A stretch of DNA of 64,000 nucleotides from Symbiodinium natans (taxonomy: Eukaryota; Sar; Dinophyceae; Suessiales; Symbiodiniaceae). Below are positions 46,937 through 57,599 of the stretch, one piece after another; the first letter of the stretch is position 1, and every line of letters starts with the position of its first letter. The DNA lies in assembly GCA_905221605.1 (NCBI GenBank), contig CAJNDS010002235.1, positions 920,875 through 984,874 on the forward strand, written 5' to 3'. Below the pieces are notes generated by a model. It saw nothing but the letters and a program-made list of their open reading frames with translations. It had not been told where the DNA came from and ran no database searches. A program made the position numbers and the translations under genes.

Positions 46937-49900
46937 TCAGCACACGCCCGTTGGCGCCTCGATCTTCTTGGTGGGCCGCGGGAAGTTCCTTCCGTAGGGC
47001 TTAGGGTTTAGGGTTTAGGGTCTAGGGTTTAGGGTTTAGGGTTTAGGGTTTAGGGTTTAGGGTTTGGGGTTTAGGGTTTGGGGTTTAGGGTTTAGGGTTT
47101 AGGGTTTAGAGTTTAGGGTTTCTGAGCAGGTTGCAAGATTCATGGAGTGGTTCCGTTATGTAAAGGATGGGCCCCTGGGAGAGAAACAGGAATCCTGCCA
47201 CAGTAAGAAACCGTCATATGTACTAAACCCTAAACCCTAAACCCTAAACCCTAAACCCTAAACCCTAAACCCTAAACCCTAAACCCTAAACCCTAAACCC
47301 TAAACCCTAAACCCTAAACCCTAAGCCCTATAAGCCCTTGGTTTGAGATCCTGTAGAACAGGAGCCCGGAAAACATCCCGAAGCGAAACCTAGGATCTGG
47401 CGGACGCCGTCATGGAAGATCATGGGCTTGTAAGCATCCTGAGTGTCAACCCTAAACCCTAAACCCTAAACCCTAAACCCTAAACCCTAAACCCTAAACC
47501 CTAAACCCTAAACAAGGTTTGGGGGGCTTAGGGGATAAGGGCGTAGGGTTTTAGCATTTCGGGTTTGAGGGGGTTCGTTTGAGATTTCGGGTCAAGCCTT
47601 TGCAGTGCGGCCTCGGTTTTGGGGTTTAGGGCTTCAGGCCCCTACATAAATGAGGGTTGGGGTTTGGGGTTTAGGGTTTGGGGTTTGGGGTTTGGGGTTT
47701 GGGGTTTGGGGTTTGGGGTTTGGGGTTTAGGGTTTGGGGTTTGGGGTTTGGGGTTTGGGGTTTGGGGTTTGGGGTTTGGGGTTTGGGGTTTGGGGTTTGG
47801 GGTTTGGGGTTTGGGGTTTGGGGGGCTTCTGGTACACAGCCCTGCCCCTGCCAAAAAAGAGCCGGCAATCCAGAAAACGCACCGTTTTGGACTTCGCAGT
47901 CGGTTTCTAACCCTAAACCCTAAACCCTAAACCCTAAACCCTAAACCCTAAACCCTAAACCTTCTGTGCTTCTCATGCCAGCAGCCCTAAACCAAAAACT
48001 CATGGAGGGCACAGGGTCAGCTTGGGGGCGATCTAAATTGGTTGCATCTGCAAGAAGAACACCTAACACCCGTCAACCTGAAATCCTGAACCCTCGCGCT
48101 CTGCCCGTTTAGGGTTTAGGGGTTTAGTAGGGGTTTAGGGGTTTAGGGTTTAGGGTTTAGGGTTTAGGGTTTAGGGTTTAGGGTACCCCTTACTTGGAGG
48201 TTCAGGGTACTTACAACCCCAATTATAACTGCACTTATAGGCCCCCGAAGTCCCCTCAGTCCTCTAAGTGGGTCAAAAGTAGACTTCTATTTGGGGTTAG
48301 AAGTACCCATGAACCTCCAAGTATGCCCCACACCCGACATACCTGACTAACGGTGTAGGGTTTAGGGTTTAGGGCTTAGGGTTCAGGGTTTAGGGCTTAG
48401 GGTTTTAAACTTTTAGACACAGAATAAGGGGAGGAAGGACCACTCTACCCCTAAACCCTTGACCCTTAAGCACACTCTGCAGGCTCAGCCACTGGAACCT
48501 TCTGGTGCATCACCGGACTATTCCTGTAACGCTCCACGTGCGCCTCTCGGGGGCTTCGGGTCGTGGGCTTTCAAGGCTTCAGGGCTTGTAGGGGGGAAAC
48601 TTTAAGCCCTGAACCCTAAATCCACTTTAAGGGTTGTTTAACCTTGCTTCAGGGTGTTGTAGGGTTTCCTGTGGTTCGCAAGAGGTGGCCTTGTCGGGGA
48701 GGCCCATGAAACACTTCCTGCTATCCTGAACGTTTTGTGGTTTAGAGCTTAGGGTTTGGGGTTTACGGTGCCCTAGATGCTACACTCTAAAGCCGCGACC
48801 CCTCTTATTCATAGAGAAGTCACAATCATCACCCAGTACTCCTTTGAATTCCTTCTATAATTCAAGCCCTGCACCCTAAATCCTAATACTACTAGCTGCT
48901 TCAGAACCCCCAAAAGATGAAAAACAATCCTCCCTGTAAGGCAATGTAGGGATTCTCATTTTTATTTTTTGGGGGAGGGGTTCTTAAGCAGATAGTAGAA
49001 TACGGGATGAGCCTGCTTGTTTTTACGTACCCTAAACCCTAAACCCTAAACCCTAAACCCTAAACCCTAAACCCTAAACCCTAAACCCTAAACCCTAAAC
49101 CCTAAACCCTAAACCCTAAACCCTAAACCCTAAACCCTAAGCTGCAAAAGCTGCTGCAGAAGATTGCACCAAGTCTTGCATCGCAGCGCCTTGGGGCTCT
49201 CCCGGTTCTTTAAGGGGGGGCTTAGTTGGCTTAGGACGTCGGGTTTTAGGGCTTAGGGTTTAGGGTTTAGGGTTTAAGGTTTAGGGTTTAGGGTTTAGGG
49301 TTGTTTTTTCCGCCGCGAGTGCGCTTCGACTCCCTCCATGAAGTGGTTGGGGGTCGGCAAATGAGCTGCACTGCCCACCCTCCCACCCAAAATACAAACC
49401 TTGGACGGGTTTAGGGTTGTCTACCCCCCCTACCCTCCTATCAAGGGGGGATATATGGCTTGGTGGAGCAGAAGCAGTCGCTTAGCAACCGTGGCAAGGT
49501 CATGAGAAGATATTTGGCCCAGAAAGAACAACCGTCAACAGTCTCGACTCGGTTCCACTCCGCAATTCTTCGAAACCTTTCAAGGCTGGACGTTTACTAT
49601 ACTCCCCTTAAAACCTGAATAAAACAACATGTTTAATATCCTCTTGGTTTTTATATAAACAATAATTCCCAAGGGGGATATAGTTTAGCCCTTTCAGGCT
49701 TGGCTACGGCAAGAGCGGCAGGCTCTTTCAAAGCATGTTCAATGCCTCACGCCATATGACTCGTTTCGGGACCCCCACAGAGGTCTCTAGGCCATACTTT
49801 TGAAGCCTCCAGGACTTAATGAGCCCAAAGCCTTACTTGAAGCCTCCGTGACTTAATCTCAAGTCCCCAAACCTGTAACTCCAGGGCCTGCAGCTTCGAA

Positions 49901-52900
49901 ACCCTTCATTTAAGCTTCCGGGCCTTGATTTTCATCCCCAAACTTTCAATTAGGGGGGGTAGGGGGGGCAGGGGGGGTAGGGGGGTGGGGGGGGGGGGGG
50001 GGGTGGGGCGGGTAGGGGGGGGTCGGGGGGGTGGGGGGGGCAGGGGGGGGGGGTGGGGGGGGGGGGGGTTAGGGGGGGGAGGGGGGGTAGGGGGGGTAGG
50101 GGGGGGGCAGGGAGGGCAGGGGGGTGGGGGGGGTAGGTAGGGGGGGGTGGGGGGGTGGGGGCCTCCGGGCCTTCACTTCCCCCCAAAGCCCCAAAGTAAG
50201 CCTTAATTTTGGGCCCCCCCGTAGAACCTCCAGGCCTCAATTTGGGATCCCCAAACCTTAATTTAGGCCCCCGCGCCTCCATTTAGGTCTCCTTAATTTT
50301 AAGCCTGCGGGCCGTGATTTTAAAGCTTCCGGGCCTTAACTTTAAATCCCCAAACCCTTACTCTTAAGCCTCCGGGCCCTAACTTTAGGTTCCCAAACCC
50401 AGAATTTAAGTTTCCGGGCCTTAATTTTAGGTTCCCAAACCTTGATTTAAGCTTCCGGGCCTTAATTTCAGGTCCTCAACCCAGGGGGAGGTTTTCAGGC
50501 CTGCCCGGTCGTTTGTTTATATAGGCTGACAGAAGCGGCCTATTCGAGCGCTGCGTGGACCTGAGGTCCAGGACCCTATGGCTCGCCTTTCGGCCTTCGC
50601 CTACGGGTCCGCAGGCCCCTGCCGGTGGCCTGCTAACGGCCCCTCTCAGAGTTTAGGGTTTTGGGTTTAGGGTTTAGGGTTTGGGGTTTGGGGTTTAGGG
50701 CTTAGGTTAAGGGTTAAGGGTTTAGAGTTCAGGGTTTAGGGTTTAGGGTTTAGGGTTTAGGGTTTAGGGTTTAGGGTTTAGGGTTTAGGGTTTAGGGTTT
50801 AGGGTTTAGGGTTTAGGGTTTAGGGTTTAGGGTTGCTGTACAAGGTTGGATTAAAGATAATATAATATAGCGTTCGCCCATGTGCTCCATGCCCTTGGGC
50901 CCTAAACCCCAAGCCTTGAAGCACCCGCCCCAAGCTCTACCCCGAACCCCAAACCTAAACATCCCTAAACCCTAAACCCTAAACCCTAAACCCTAAACCC
51001 TAAACCCTAAACCCTAAACCCCTGTCTTCGGTAGCCGAGAGCCTTGAGTCCCTGGTGGGGGCCACTCCAGCTGACTTGGCAGACCTGGCTTCATGTTTAG
51101 GGTTTAGGGTTTAGGGTTTAGGGTTTAGGGTTTAGGGTTTCGGGTTTAGGGTTTAGGGTTTAGGGTTTAGGGCTTATAGGGTTCAGCACTTAGGGGCTCA
51201 GGGCCGTTTACAGCTATGTCGGGTTTAGGGTTTACTGAGCTTGGGGCGGCTTACGGCTGTCATACTCTCTAATGACAACCAGAATATGGGATACTGCTTT
51301 TGGGGTGCAGGGAGGGGGGTTCAAAGGTTTAGGCCTGTCGGATATCTGGGAGCGTGTGCTTTGAAGAGATGGCTCAAACCTGAAAGCCTCATTAGACACA
51401 AGCGCGTCTACAGTGTTGGTTGTGATTCGAACACCCTAAACCCGAAACCCCAAACCCTAAACCCCAAGCCCCGAACCCCAAACCCCCAAACCCCAGACCC
51501 CAAACCCCAAACCCCAAACCCCAAACCCCAAACCCTAAACCCTAAACCCTAAACCCAACTAACAACTCTGCGTTCTAGGAGCCCTCCTGGGGCGATAGGG
51601 TTTAGGGGTTAGGGTTTAGGGTTTAGGGTTTAGCCCACGAATCTCCATGCCAGCTCTGAAACTCCCCTGAACCCGAAACCCTACAACCCGCCAAACCCTC
51701 AGCCCAAGCCCTAAGCCCGAAGCCCTAAACCCTAAACCCCCAAGCCCTATACCCTAAACCCTAAACCCTAAACCCTAAACCCCCCCCCCCCCCCCCAAAT
51801 CCTAAACCCTAAACCGCAAACCCCCCCCCCCACGACCTTTTGGGTGGGCAGCGCCCAGGAGGAGAAGCCATCAAAGGTGATCCACGCCTCAGATGAGGCT
51901 TCGGGTTTAGGGTTTAGGGTTTAGGGTTCAGGGTTTTAAGGCCTGAGGCTCCACTAGTTCATGGTTGGGATAGCATTGAAAATTTGAGTTGCTATTCCTT
52001 ATTGAGTTCAAGTACCCTTAAAAATGCAAAATGTTACCCCACTATCACAAAGGCTTGTGTAAGAAGTTGTTTAGGGCTTAGGGCTTAGGGCTTGCAGGTT
52101 TTAGGTTAGAGTTGAGGAGTTTAGGGCCCGCAACGGCCCACAACAACAGCAAGCTCTGCCAAAGGCCTTCGAGCTTTGGGTTCAGGGTTTAGGGTTTAGG
52201 GTTTAGGGTTTAGGGTTTAGGGTTTAGGGTTTAGGGTTTAGGGTTAGGGTTTAGGGTTTAGGGTTTAGGGTTTAGGGTTTAGGGTTTAGGGTTTAGGGCT
52301 TGGGGCTTGGGGTTTAGGGTTTAGGGTTTAGGGTATGAAGTATGAACCAACCAGAGGACCCTTTAGCCAGCAAGCTGGCATCTGGGCTTTGGGTCTTGAG
52401 GTTCGTCGGGTAGTTATCAAATTGAGGGTTCTGCTACCTCGTCAGGTCACTAAAGTCCTGCATTCTGATCTGAGAGGCAGCATCGACGGCCGAAGCGTCC
52501 ACGAGGTTCACGAAGGCGTAGCCCAGGTTCGCCTGCCAGAGAAATCTCGGCCACTTGGGCTCTGATTCGGGATGCACGGATTGACTATGCTTGGACACGG
52601 AATATCGCAGAACACGCCTGCCGCTTGAAGTCACAGGGCAGGTACACGAAGTCGTAGCGCCCAGCAAAGCCGTGGTCGTCCAGGAGGGTCAAGAACATCT
52701 CTCTGGTGTAATTATTGGGGACATTGCGCAGCATCACAGTGGTACGATCCGTGGTCTGCTTTGAATGACTCTTCTTCTTCCCTGCTGCCTGCGATGCCTG
52801 CGATGCCTGCGATGCCTGCGATGCCTGCGATGCTTGCGATGCCTGCGATGCCTGCGATGCCTGCGATGCCTGCGATTTCGGATGCACAGCCGCCTGCGTG

Positions 52901-53250
52901 TCTCTGCGCTCTTCCAGCACTTCCGGCCCGGCGCAGGTGCCGTCCGCAGACTCGGCATGCTCGTCACTGAACTTCCCAGGCACGTAGGCCTCGATGCCAA
53001 AGCCCATCACCAAAGCCGAGTCAGACATGGTCCGGCCACGCAGCTGCGCGAAGCAATGCAACACGCTTTGGCCCTCGTCCACATCGAGGAACGTGGCCTT
53101 CACGATCACGTTGCACTGATCACACTCGCCAGCCCTGCGCGGCGAGGGCAGCCGGGAGGAGCAGGTGCTCTCGGTGGTGTCGATGTCGCTGTGCACGGCC
53201 ACCGTGCTTTCCGAGTCGCTGACAGGTTGCACAAGCTTCATAGCAGGCAT
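46937..53250 (-). CDS. MEI2-like RNA-binding protein, copy B (7 exons)
   Basis: RNA-binding protein with one C-terminal MEI2-type RRM. Exons: 53250-52618, 52532-52482, 51887-51837, 51084-51043, 48543-48493, 47438-47398 and 46988-46937. They sum to 921 nt and translate to 306 residues without a stop. Exon 1 holds the N-terminus, a QAS repeat and the first RRM strands (TTVMLRNVPNNYTREMFLTL, then YDFVYLPCDF). Exon 2 has RNP1 (NLGYAFVNLVD). Later exons carry WITFDGFSSWALPTQK, VCQVSWSGPHQGLK, HVERYRNSPVMHQKVP and FPRPTKKIEAPTGVC plus TGA. Intron starts are GC, GC, GT, GC, GT, GA; all end AG|G. Introns 2-6 contain telomere-type arrays, and intron 4 (2499 bp) also a G-rich tract and a degenerate tandem repeat; intron 5 carries a MITE-like element. 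It is the most diverged member of the right-hand cluster. Confidence 0.87.
47655..47822 (+). repeat. Homogenised TTTGGGG array
   Basis: About 23 TTTGGGG units with only two TTTAGGG units, in intron 5 of MEI2 copy B. It translates to a repetitive GVWGLGF peptide that is not a gene. Confidence 0.95.
48193..48321. repeat. MITE-like element, copy 4, with TA target duplication
   Basis: It begins CTTGGAGGTTCAGGGTACTT and ends ACCCATGAACCTCCAAG; TA flanks both ends. It is 129 bp, non-coding, and inserted in intron 5 of MEI2 copy B next to a telomere-type array. Confidence 0.82.
49029..49141 (-). repeat. Telomere-type array
   Basis: Sixteen perfect CCCTAAA units on the plus strand, inside intron 4 of MEI2 copy B and in that gene's sense as TTTAGGG. 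Confidence 0.95.
49790..50480. repeat. Degenerate tandem repeat of about 41 bp
   Basis: Units resemble AAGCTTCCGGGCCTTAATTT followed by AGGTTCCCAAACCTTGATT. They recur at least ten times with many changes, for example at 49913, 50324, 50407 and 50449, and are interrupted by the G-rich tract. No relation to the telomere repeat is obvious. Confidence 0.8.
49955..50165 (+). repeat. G-rich tract (G4-10 T/C/A)n
   Basis: About 210 bp of G runs broken by single T, CA or TA, with strong strand asymmetry and high quadruplex potential. It is inserted within the 41-bp repeat in intron 4 of MEI2 copy B. Apparent Gly-rich and Pro-rich open frames here are artefacts. Confidence 0.95.
50650..50833 (+). repeat. 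Telomere-type array
   Basis: A mixed start (TTTTGGG, TTTGGGG, TTAAGGG), then about 15 clean TTTAGGG units, in intron 4 of MEI2 copy B. Confidence 0.93.
51953..52052. repeat. Dispersed repeat, family 3, copy 2
   Basis: It matches 37745-37850, starting ACTAGTTCATGGTTGGGATA. It lies in intron 2 of MEI2 copy B. Confidence 0.75.
52180..52335 (+). repeat. Telomere-type array
   Basis: About 20 TTTAGGG units with one six-base slip and a TTGGGGC pair, in intron 2 of MEI2 copy B. Confidence 0.95.
52791..52874 (-). repeat. In-frame 9-bp minisatellite in MEI2 copy B
   Basis: The plus strand reads TGCGATGCC repeated about nine times, encoding Gln-Ala-Ser on the minus strand. Copies C and D have about two units (56031-56056, 58875-58900) and copy E about seven with one Leu variant (62267-62338). 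Confidence 0.93.
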
Positions 53251-54253
53251 GGCGGAGCGAAGGCTAAGTTGGAGATGGCCGCACTAGTGGCAGATGCTTG
53301 GGCCCAGTGCTTCGCGCGGAGCCCCTGGGGATGAAAAACTCGCGGACGTCTCCCCAAGTTGTTACAGGGCCTTTGTATTGCCCTTGATGCTGGCAACTTT
53401 ATATACCGCTTACGTACCCTGTCGAACTTTAACGAAGGTATAAGGGATCACTTATGAAAGGGGCCGGGTAAGTACCGGTCATGAGAGTTCAGGGCGTATC
53501 TTCCTTGAGTACCCAACCCTAAATCCCAAAACGACCTCAAGGGACAACTGGGCCCCATTCCTAATTCGGGCACGTGGGCTGAATTGCACAGCCGGTGGTT
53601 TAGGGCTTAGTAGGCTTAGGGGGCTTAGGATTTGGGGCTTAGGGATTGGGGCACCCATGGGCACCTTTTTCTCCGTAAGTTGCATGGCTAATTCACCGCC
53701 TGGCCTGCAAGTGCGCAAGTGTCGGCGTGCGATGCGACAGCAGCCACGCTTCGCGACAAGAGTTTGGCAGCCCCGGTGCCGTTGTTCGTGCTGGTGCTTA
53801 AACCTCCGTCAACGGCACTTACAGGAAGAGGCATTGTCAAACCGTGCTCTCTCCTGCGCACCCCGAACTGTACATGGAGGTCCTGGGATGCACCCTTCGG
53901 CACACCGCAGGCACCTCCCGGACTCCTGGGGTCAGGGCTGGGGAACTGGGCGAAGCGTCAAAACGGCAGGCGCCCACATCGCCAATAAAGACTATACATT
54001 ATGGCACTGAGCCGTTCCCCAAACTCAGGGTCAAGAAATTCTGCGCTGAGACCCCATGAGCCTCGGTCCCCAGCCCATGTTCTGTTTGGCTTGATGGTGG
54101 GAACACTTGACCCGAAGCCCTAAAACCTCTCAGTGACAGTAGAGCGACTGGGAGGCTTTTTTCGGACTCCGTGCATAAGCCTGAAACCCCTAAACCCAAG
54201 ACCTCGAAACCCTGAATCCCAAAACAATAACGTGCTCACCGCAGATGAGCGGC
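53251..54253. other. Spacer between MEI2 copies B and C
   Basis: 53650-53945 is a block strongly conserved in the spacers after copies C, D and E and at the right edge (see 56995, 59862, 63510). The part nearer copy B (53340-53640) is less conserved; it shares ACGTACCCTGTCGA with 63426-63439. Unlike the other spacers it lacks a CT-rich tract. Confidence 0.7.
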
Positions 54254-56472
54254 TCACATGTTTGGGGCTTTTACCTTCTTGGTGGGTCGCGGAAAGCTCC
54301 TCTGCGGTGGATTTGGGACCCGGTCAAAACTCAATTTCTATGGGTTTTCAAGGGCTACGCAATGTTGTCCAGGGAGTTGGGCCAGAAAAGTGCTTCCACA
54401 AAAATCTTCAACGTGTGAGTCCTTCGCACGCCATCCGCGAAGATCACCGGCTTGTACTCGTCCGGAACGCTCTTGTGCATCACCGGACTGTTCTTGTAGC
54501 GCTCCACGTGGGCCTCGCACGTGCTGTTTTGCAATAAGACCTGAAGAGCCCGGGCCATGTGCCAGAATTAAGCCATAGAAAATGTTGTGTCGATGCTTCT
54601 GCAAGAGTACGGCTTTAGGGTTCCGTGTTTGCTAAGGCCAGTGTGGTTTGTTGTGGGTGTACGTGTTTAAGGCCAGTGTGGTTTGTTGTGGAGTGTACTT
54701 ACTTGTCCTGGAACTGAAGTTTAACCTTTAAAGGGACTCGCTATCTACCGCACCTGCTGCCTCCAAGCCGACAATCTGGGGTGCGGAGACGTGAAATTGG
54801 GTTTGGGGAATAGCGCCTGCGGACCTGCGGGGAGCTCAGGCTTTGGGACCCTAAGCCCGAACCCTAAAATCTTGTTAGAAGCCACGGGTCCGGATAAACC
54901 CTCCAAAGCCCCAGAATCCCCCGACGCCTCGAGCCCCTGGTGCGGGCCACTCCACTTGACCTGGCAGACCTGCTTTGGGGTTTTGGGGTTTAGGGTCTTG
55001 GGGTTCCGGGTCTTTGCGCTTGTTGCGATAAAAATGCTGCAGGAGGGAAGCTTGATTCACGGGCTTGGAGAGGGACCCCTGCTTAAGCAACTGTGGCCTC
55101 AAACCAGGTGCCGCAGGCTTCAGAGGTTTGCACAGGGTTTAGGCTTCAAGGTTCAGGGTTTAGGGTTTAGGGTTTAGGGTGAAGGTTCAGGCAAACATCA
55201 GTAGGGGTTTGAATGGTTCGGAGTACCCCCAACGAGAGCACCCCAGCTTGCCCGACTTGCAACCCCGTGCACCTAAACAGGTGTTTTTTTTACCCTAAAC
55301 CCTAAACCCTAACCCTAAACCCTACACCCTAAACCCTAAACCCTAAAGAGGTAGCCGGTGTTAGCTGAAGCCTACATTCGGAGCACCCTGGAGGCTCCCG
55401 GCCTTCTGGCTCGGAAGAGCCCAGGCCTCGAAACCATCAAAGGTGGCCCATGCCTTCGTTGCACCCGTTTGGGGCTTGGGGTGTGGGGGTTTGGGGGTAG
55501 CTTGGCTGACTTGTGAACCCCTCCCAAAATCTTAACTTTTAGGCTCCTTATTGCAGTTATGTAGTTTCTACAAACACCCAAAAGGTTGAAGTCCGAAGAG
55601 CCAGCCAGAAGAAAGCCAAGTTAGGGTTTAGGGCTCAAGAAGCAGGATCTGATACCTGCCGAACCAGGCCTTGAAAAACTTCTAGATTCTGATCCTCCGA
55701 GTGGCAGCATCGACGGCCGAAGCGTCCACGAGGTTCACGAAGGCGTAACCCAGGTTCGCCTGCCAGAGCACTCGCAAAGAGACTCAGGAACTTGGGCGCC
55801 CTGTCCTCTCTCTGATTGGGAATGCACGGATTGCCTATGGCAGATTATGGTCGAACCCGCCTGCCGCTTGAAGTCACAGGGCAGGTACACGAAGTCGTAG
55901 CGCCCAGCAAAGCCGTGGTCGTCCAGGAGGGTCAAGAACATCTCTCTGGTGTAATTGTTGGGGACATTCCGCAGCATCACAGTGGTGCGATCCGCGGTCT
56001 GCTTTGACTGACTCTTCTTCTTCCCTGCCGCCTGCGATGCCTGCGATGCCTGCGACTTCGGCTGCAGGGAAGCCTGCGTGTCTTTGGGCTCTTCACGCAC
56101 TTCCGGCAAATTCGGCCCGGCGCACGTGCTTTCCGCAGACTTGGCATGCTCGTCGCTGAACTTCCCAGGCTCGTAGGCCTCGATGTCAAAGCCGCCAAAG
56201 CCCATCACCAAAGCCGAGTCTGAAATGATCCGGCCACGCAGCTGCGCGAAGCACTGCAACAGGCTCTGGCCCTCGTCCACGTCGAGGAACGTGGCCTTCA
56301 CGATCACGTTGCACTGCTCCCGGTCACCTGTCTGGCGCGGCGAGGGCAGCCGGGAAGAGCAGTTGCTCTCGGTGGTGATGTCGCTGTGCTCCGAGTACAC
56401 CGTGCTGTTGGAATCGATGCGTCGCACGGGCTTCACTGGCGCAGCCGCCGTCATGGTCGATAGGCAGGTCAT
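54254..56472 (-). CDS. MEI2-like RNA-binding protein, copy C (6 exons)
   Basis: Exons 56472-55861, 55759-55709, 55453-55403, 54969-54928, 54513-54422 and 54299-54254 sum to 894 nt: 297 residues plus TGA. Exon 1 has a Ser/Thr-rich N-terminus, the conserved CNVIVKATFLDVDEGQSLLQ segment, two QAS units, a basic KKKSQSKQ and the first half of the RRM. The rest of the RRM (NLGYAFVNLVD, AWATFDGFEAWALP, VCQVKWSGPHQGLE) and the tail (NSPVMHKSVPDEYKP, FPRPTKKVKAPNM) follow. Intron starts are GC four times and GA once; all ends are AG|G. Relative to copy B, two exons (NSPVM and YKP) are fused. Plant MEI2-like proteins have three RRMs and about 850 residues; this has only the terminal one. It could act on RNA stability or splicing; no direct evidence. 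A second ATG at codon 7 is an alternative start. Confidence 0.9.
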
Positions 56473-57599
56473 TGGAAAGAGAAGGCTCTATATGTAATCG
56501 CGATGGTCGTTCTGGTTGACGACTTCTGAGGCTGAGCCAGTGCAAGCAAGGCGTACTCTGTCAGGCTTGCAACAATGCAAAGACTTCCATAAACACTCCC
56601 ACATGAAGCTTGTATGCTTGAATGAAACTGTACGTACCGTCCACTGGTTTAGAAATTGTACGTACTTTACTCAGAGGCACCAGAGCTTCTCACATTGAAA
56701 CGTCAGGATGTTGGGCAGGATGTTGGCTAAACCTAAAACATTAAAGCCTCAAGGCCACGTGGAAACGAAAATGGCGAGGCAACACCTTGCAACACGAAGC
56801 TCGCAAAGGCAAAGAAACCTTTGCCATCTTTTCTTCAGCGTGCAGAGGCATGAACATCTGTGCTCTCTCGCTCTCTCTCTCTCTCTCTATGTTCTCTCTT
56901 TCTGTTCTCTCTCTCTCTCTCTCTCTTTCTCGCTCGCGAGCGCTGCACGAAGGGATAGGTCCCACACCGCGCGTATGCGCTAGGGGGGTTAGGGTCTGTG
57001 GCACCAATGGGCACCCTTTTCTCCGTAGGTTGCATGGCTAATTCACCGCCTCGCCTGCAAGTGCGCAGGTTGTCGGCGTGCGATGCGAAAGCAGCCACGC
57101 TTCGCGACAAGAGTTTGGCAGCCCCGGTGCCGTTGTTCGTGCTGGTGCTTAAACCTCCGTCAACGGCACTTACAGGAAGAGGCATTGTCAAACCGTGCTC
57201 TCTCCTGCGCACCCCGAACTGTACATGGAGATCCTGGGATGCACCCTTCGGCACACCGCAGGCACCTGCCGGATTCTGGGGTCAGGGCTGGAGAACTGGG
57301 CGAAGCGTCTAAACGGCAGGCGCCCACATCGCCAATAAAGACTATACATCATGGCACTGAGCCGCTCTCAATGTCAGGAGGTCAAGAAATTTGCGCCGAA
57401 ACCCTTGAGCCTCGGTCCCCAGCCAATGTTCTGTTCTGCTTGATTGATGGTGGGAACACTAGACCCAAAGCCTTAACAGTGAAAGTGAGAGACTGGGGGG
57501 GTTTTGCGGACTCCATAAATGAGCCTGAAACCCCTAAACCCAAAAACTTCTAAACCCTCTGAATCCCAAAAAAGCAAGTGCTTGCCGCAGACAAGTGTC
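56473..57599. other. Spacer between MEI2 copies C and D
   Basis: It has three parts: about 390 bp upstream of copy C (very similar to that of copy D), a CT microsatellite (56862-56938), and the conserved block 56995-57310. Minus-strand (57254-56835) and plus-strand (56998-57312) open frames exist in the block, but substitutions among copies do not show which, if any, is coding. The block probably holds the 3' flank of copy D. Confidence 0.65.
56862..56938 (+). repeat. CT microsatellite upstream of MEI2 copy C
   Basis: CT repeats with a few TGTT interruptions, about 390 bp upstream of the copy C start; on the gene's strand it is (GA)n. Confidence 0.95.

Noticed and set aside
47619-47930. Open frames encoding GLGFRV, GVWGLGF or NPKPQTLNPKP peptides
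   Set aside because: Translations of TTTAGGG/TTTGGGG arrays (also at 3820, 11243, 30960, 40360 and 51430); no stops arise because the unit length and content allow it. Not genes.
49925-50282. Gly-rich (plus) and Pro-rich (minus) open frames
   Set aside because: Produced by the G-run tract.
8527-53250. Plant origin of the window
   Set aside because: Plants share TTTAGGG, but GC/GA donors with AG|G ends, single-RRM MEI2 arrays and the retroelement type fit dinoflagellates better.
53657-54010. Plus-strand 117-codon frame in the MEI2 spacer
   Set aside because: The homologous blocks at 56998, 59865 and 63518 keep different frames open, so conservation is of DNA, not clearly of this protein.
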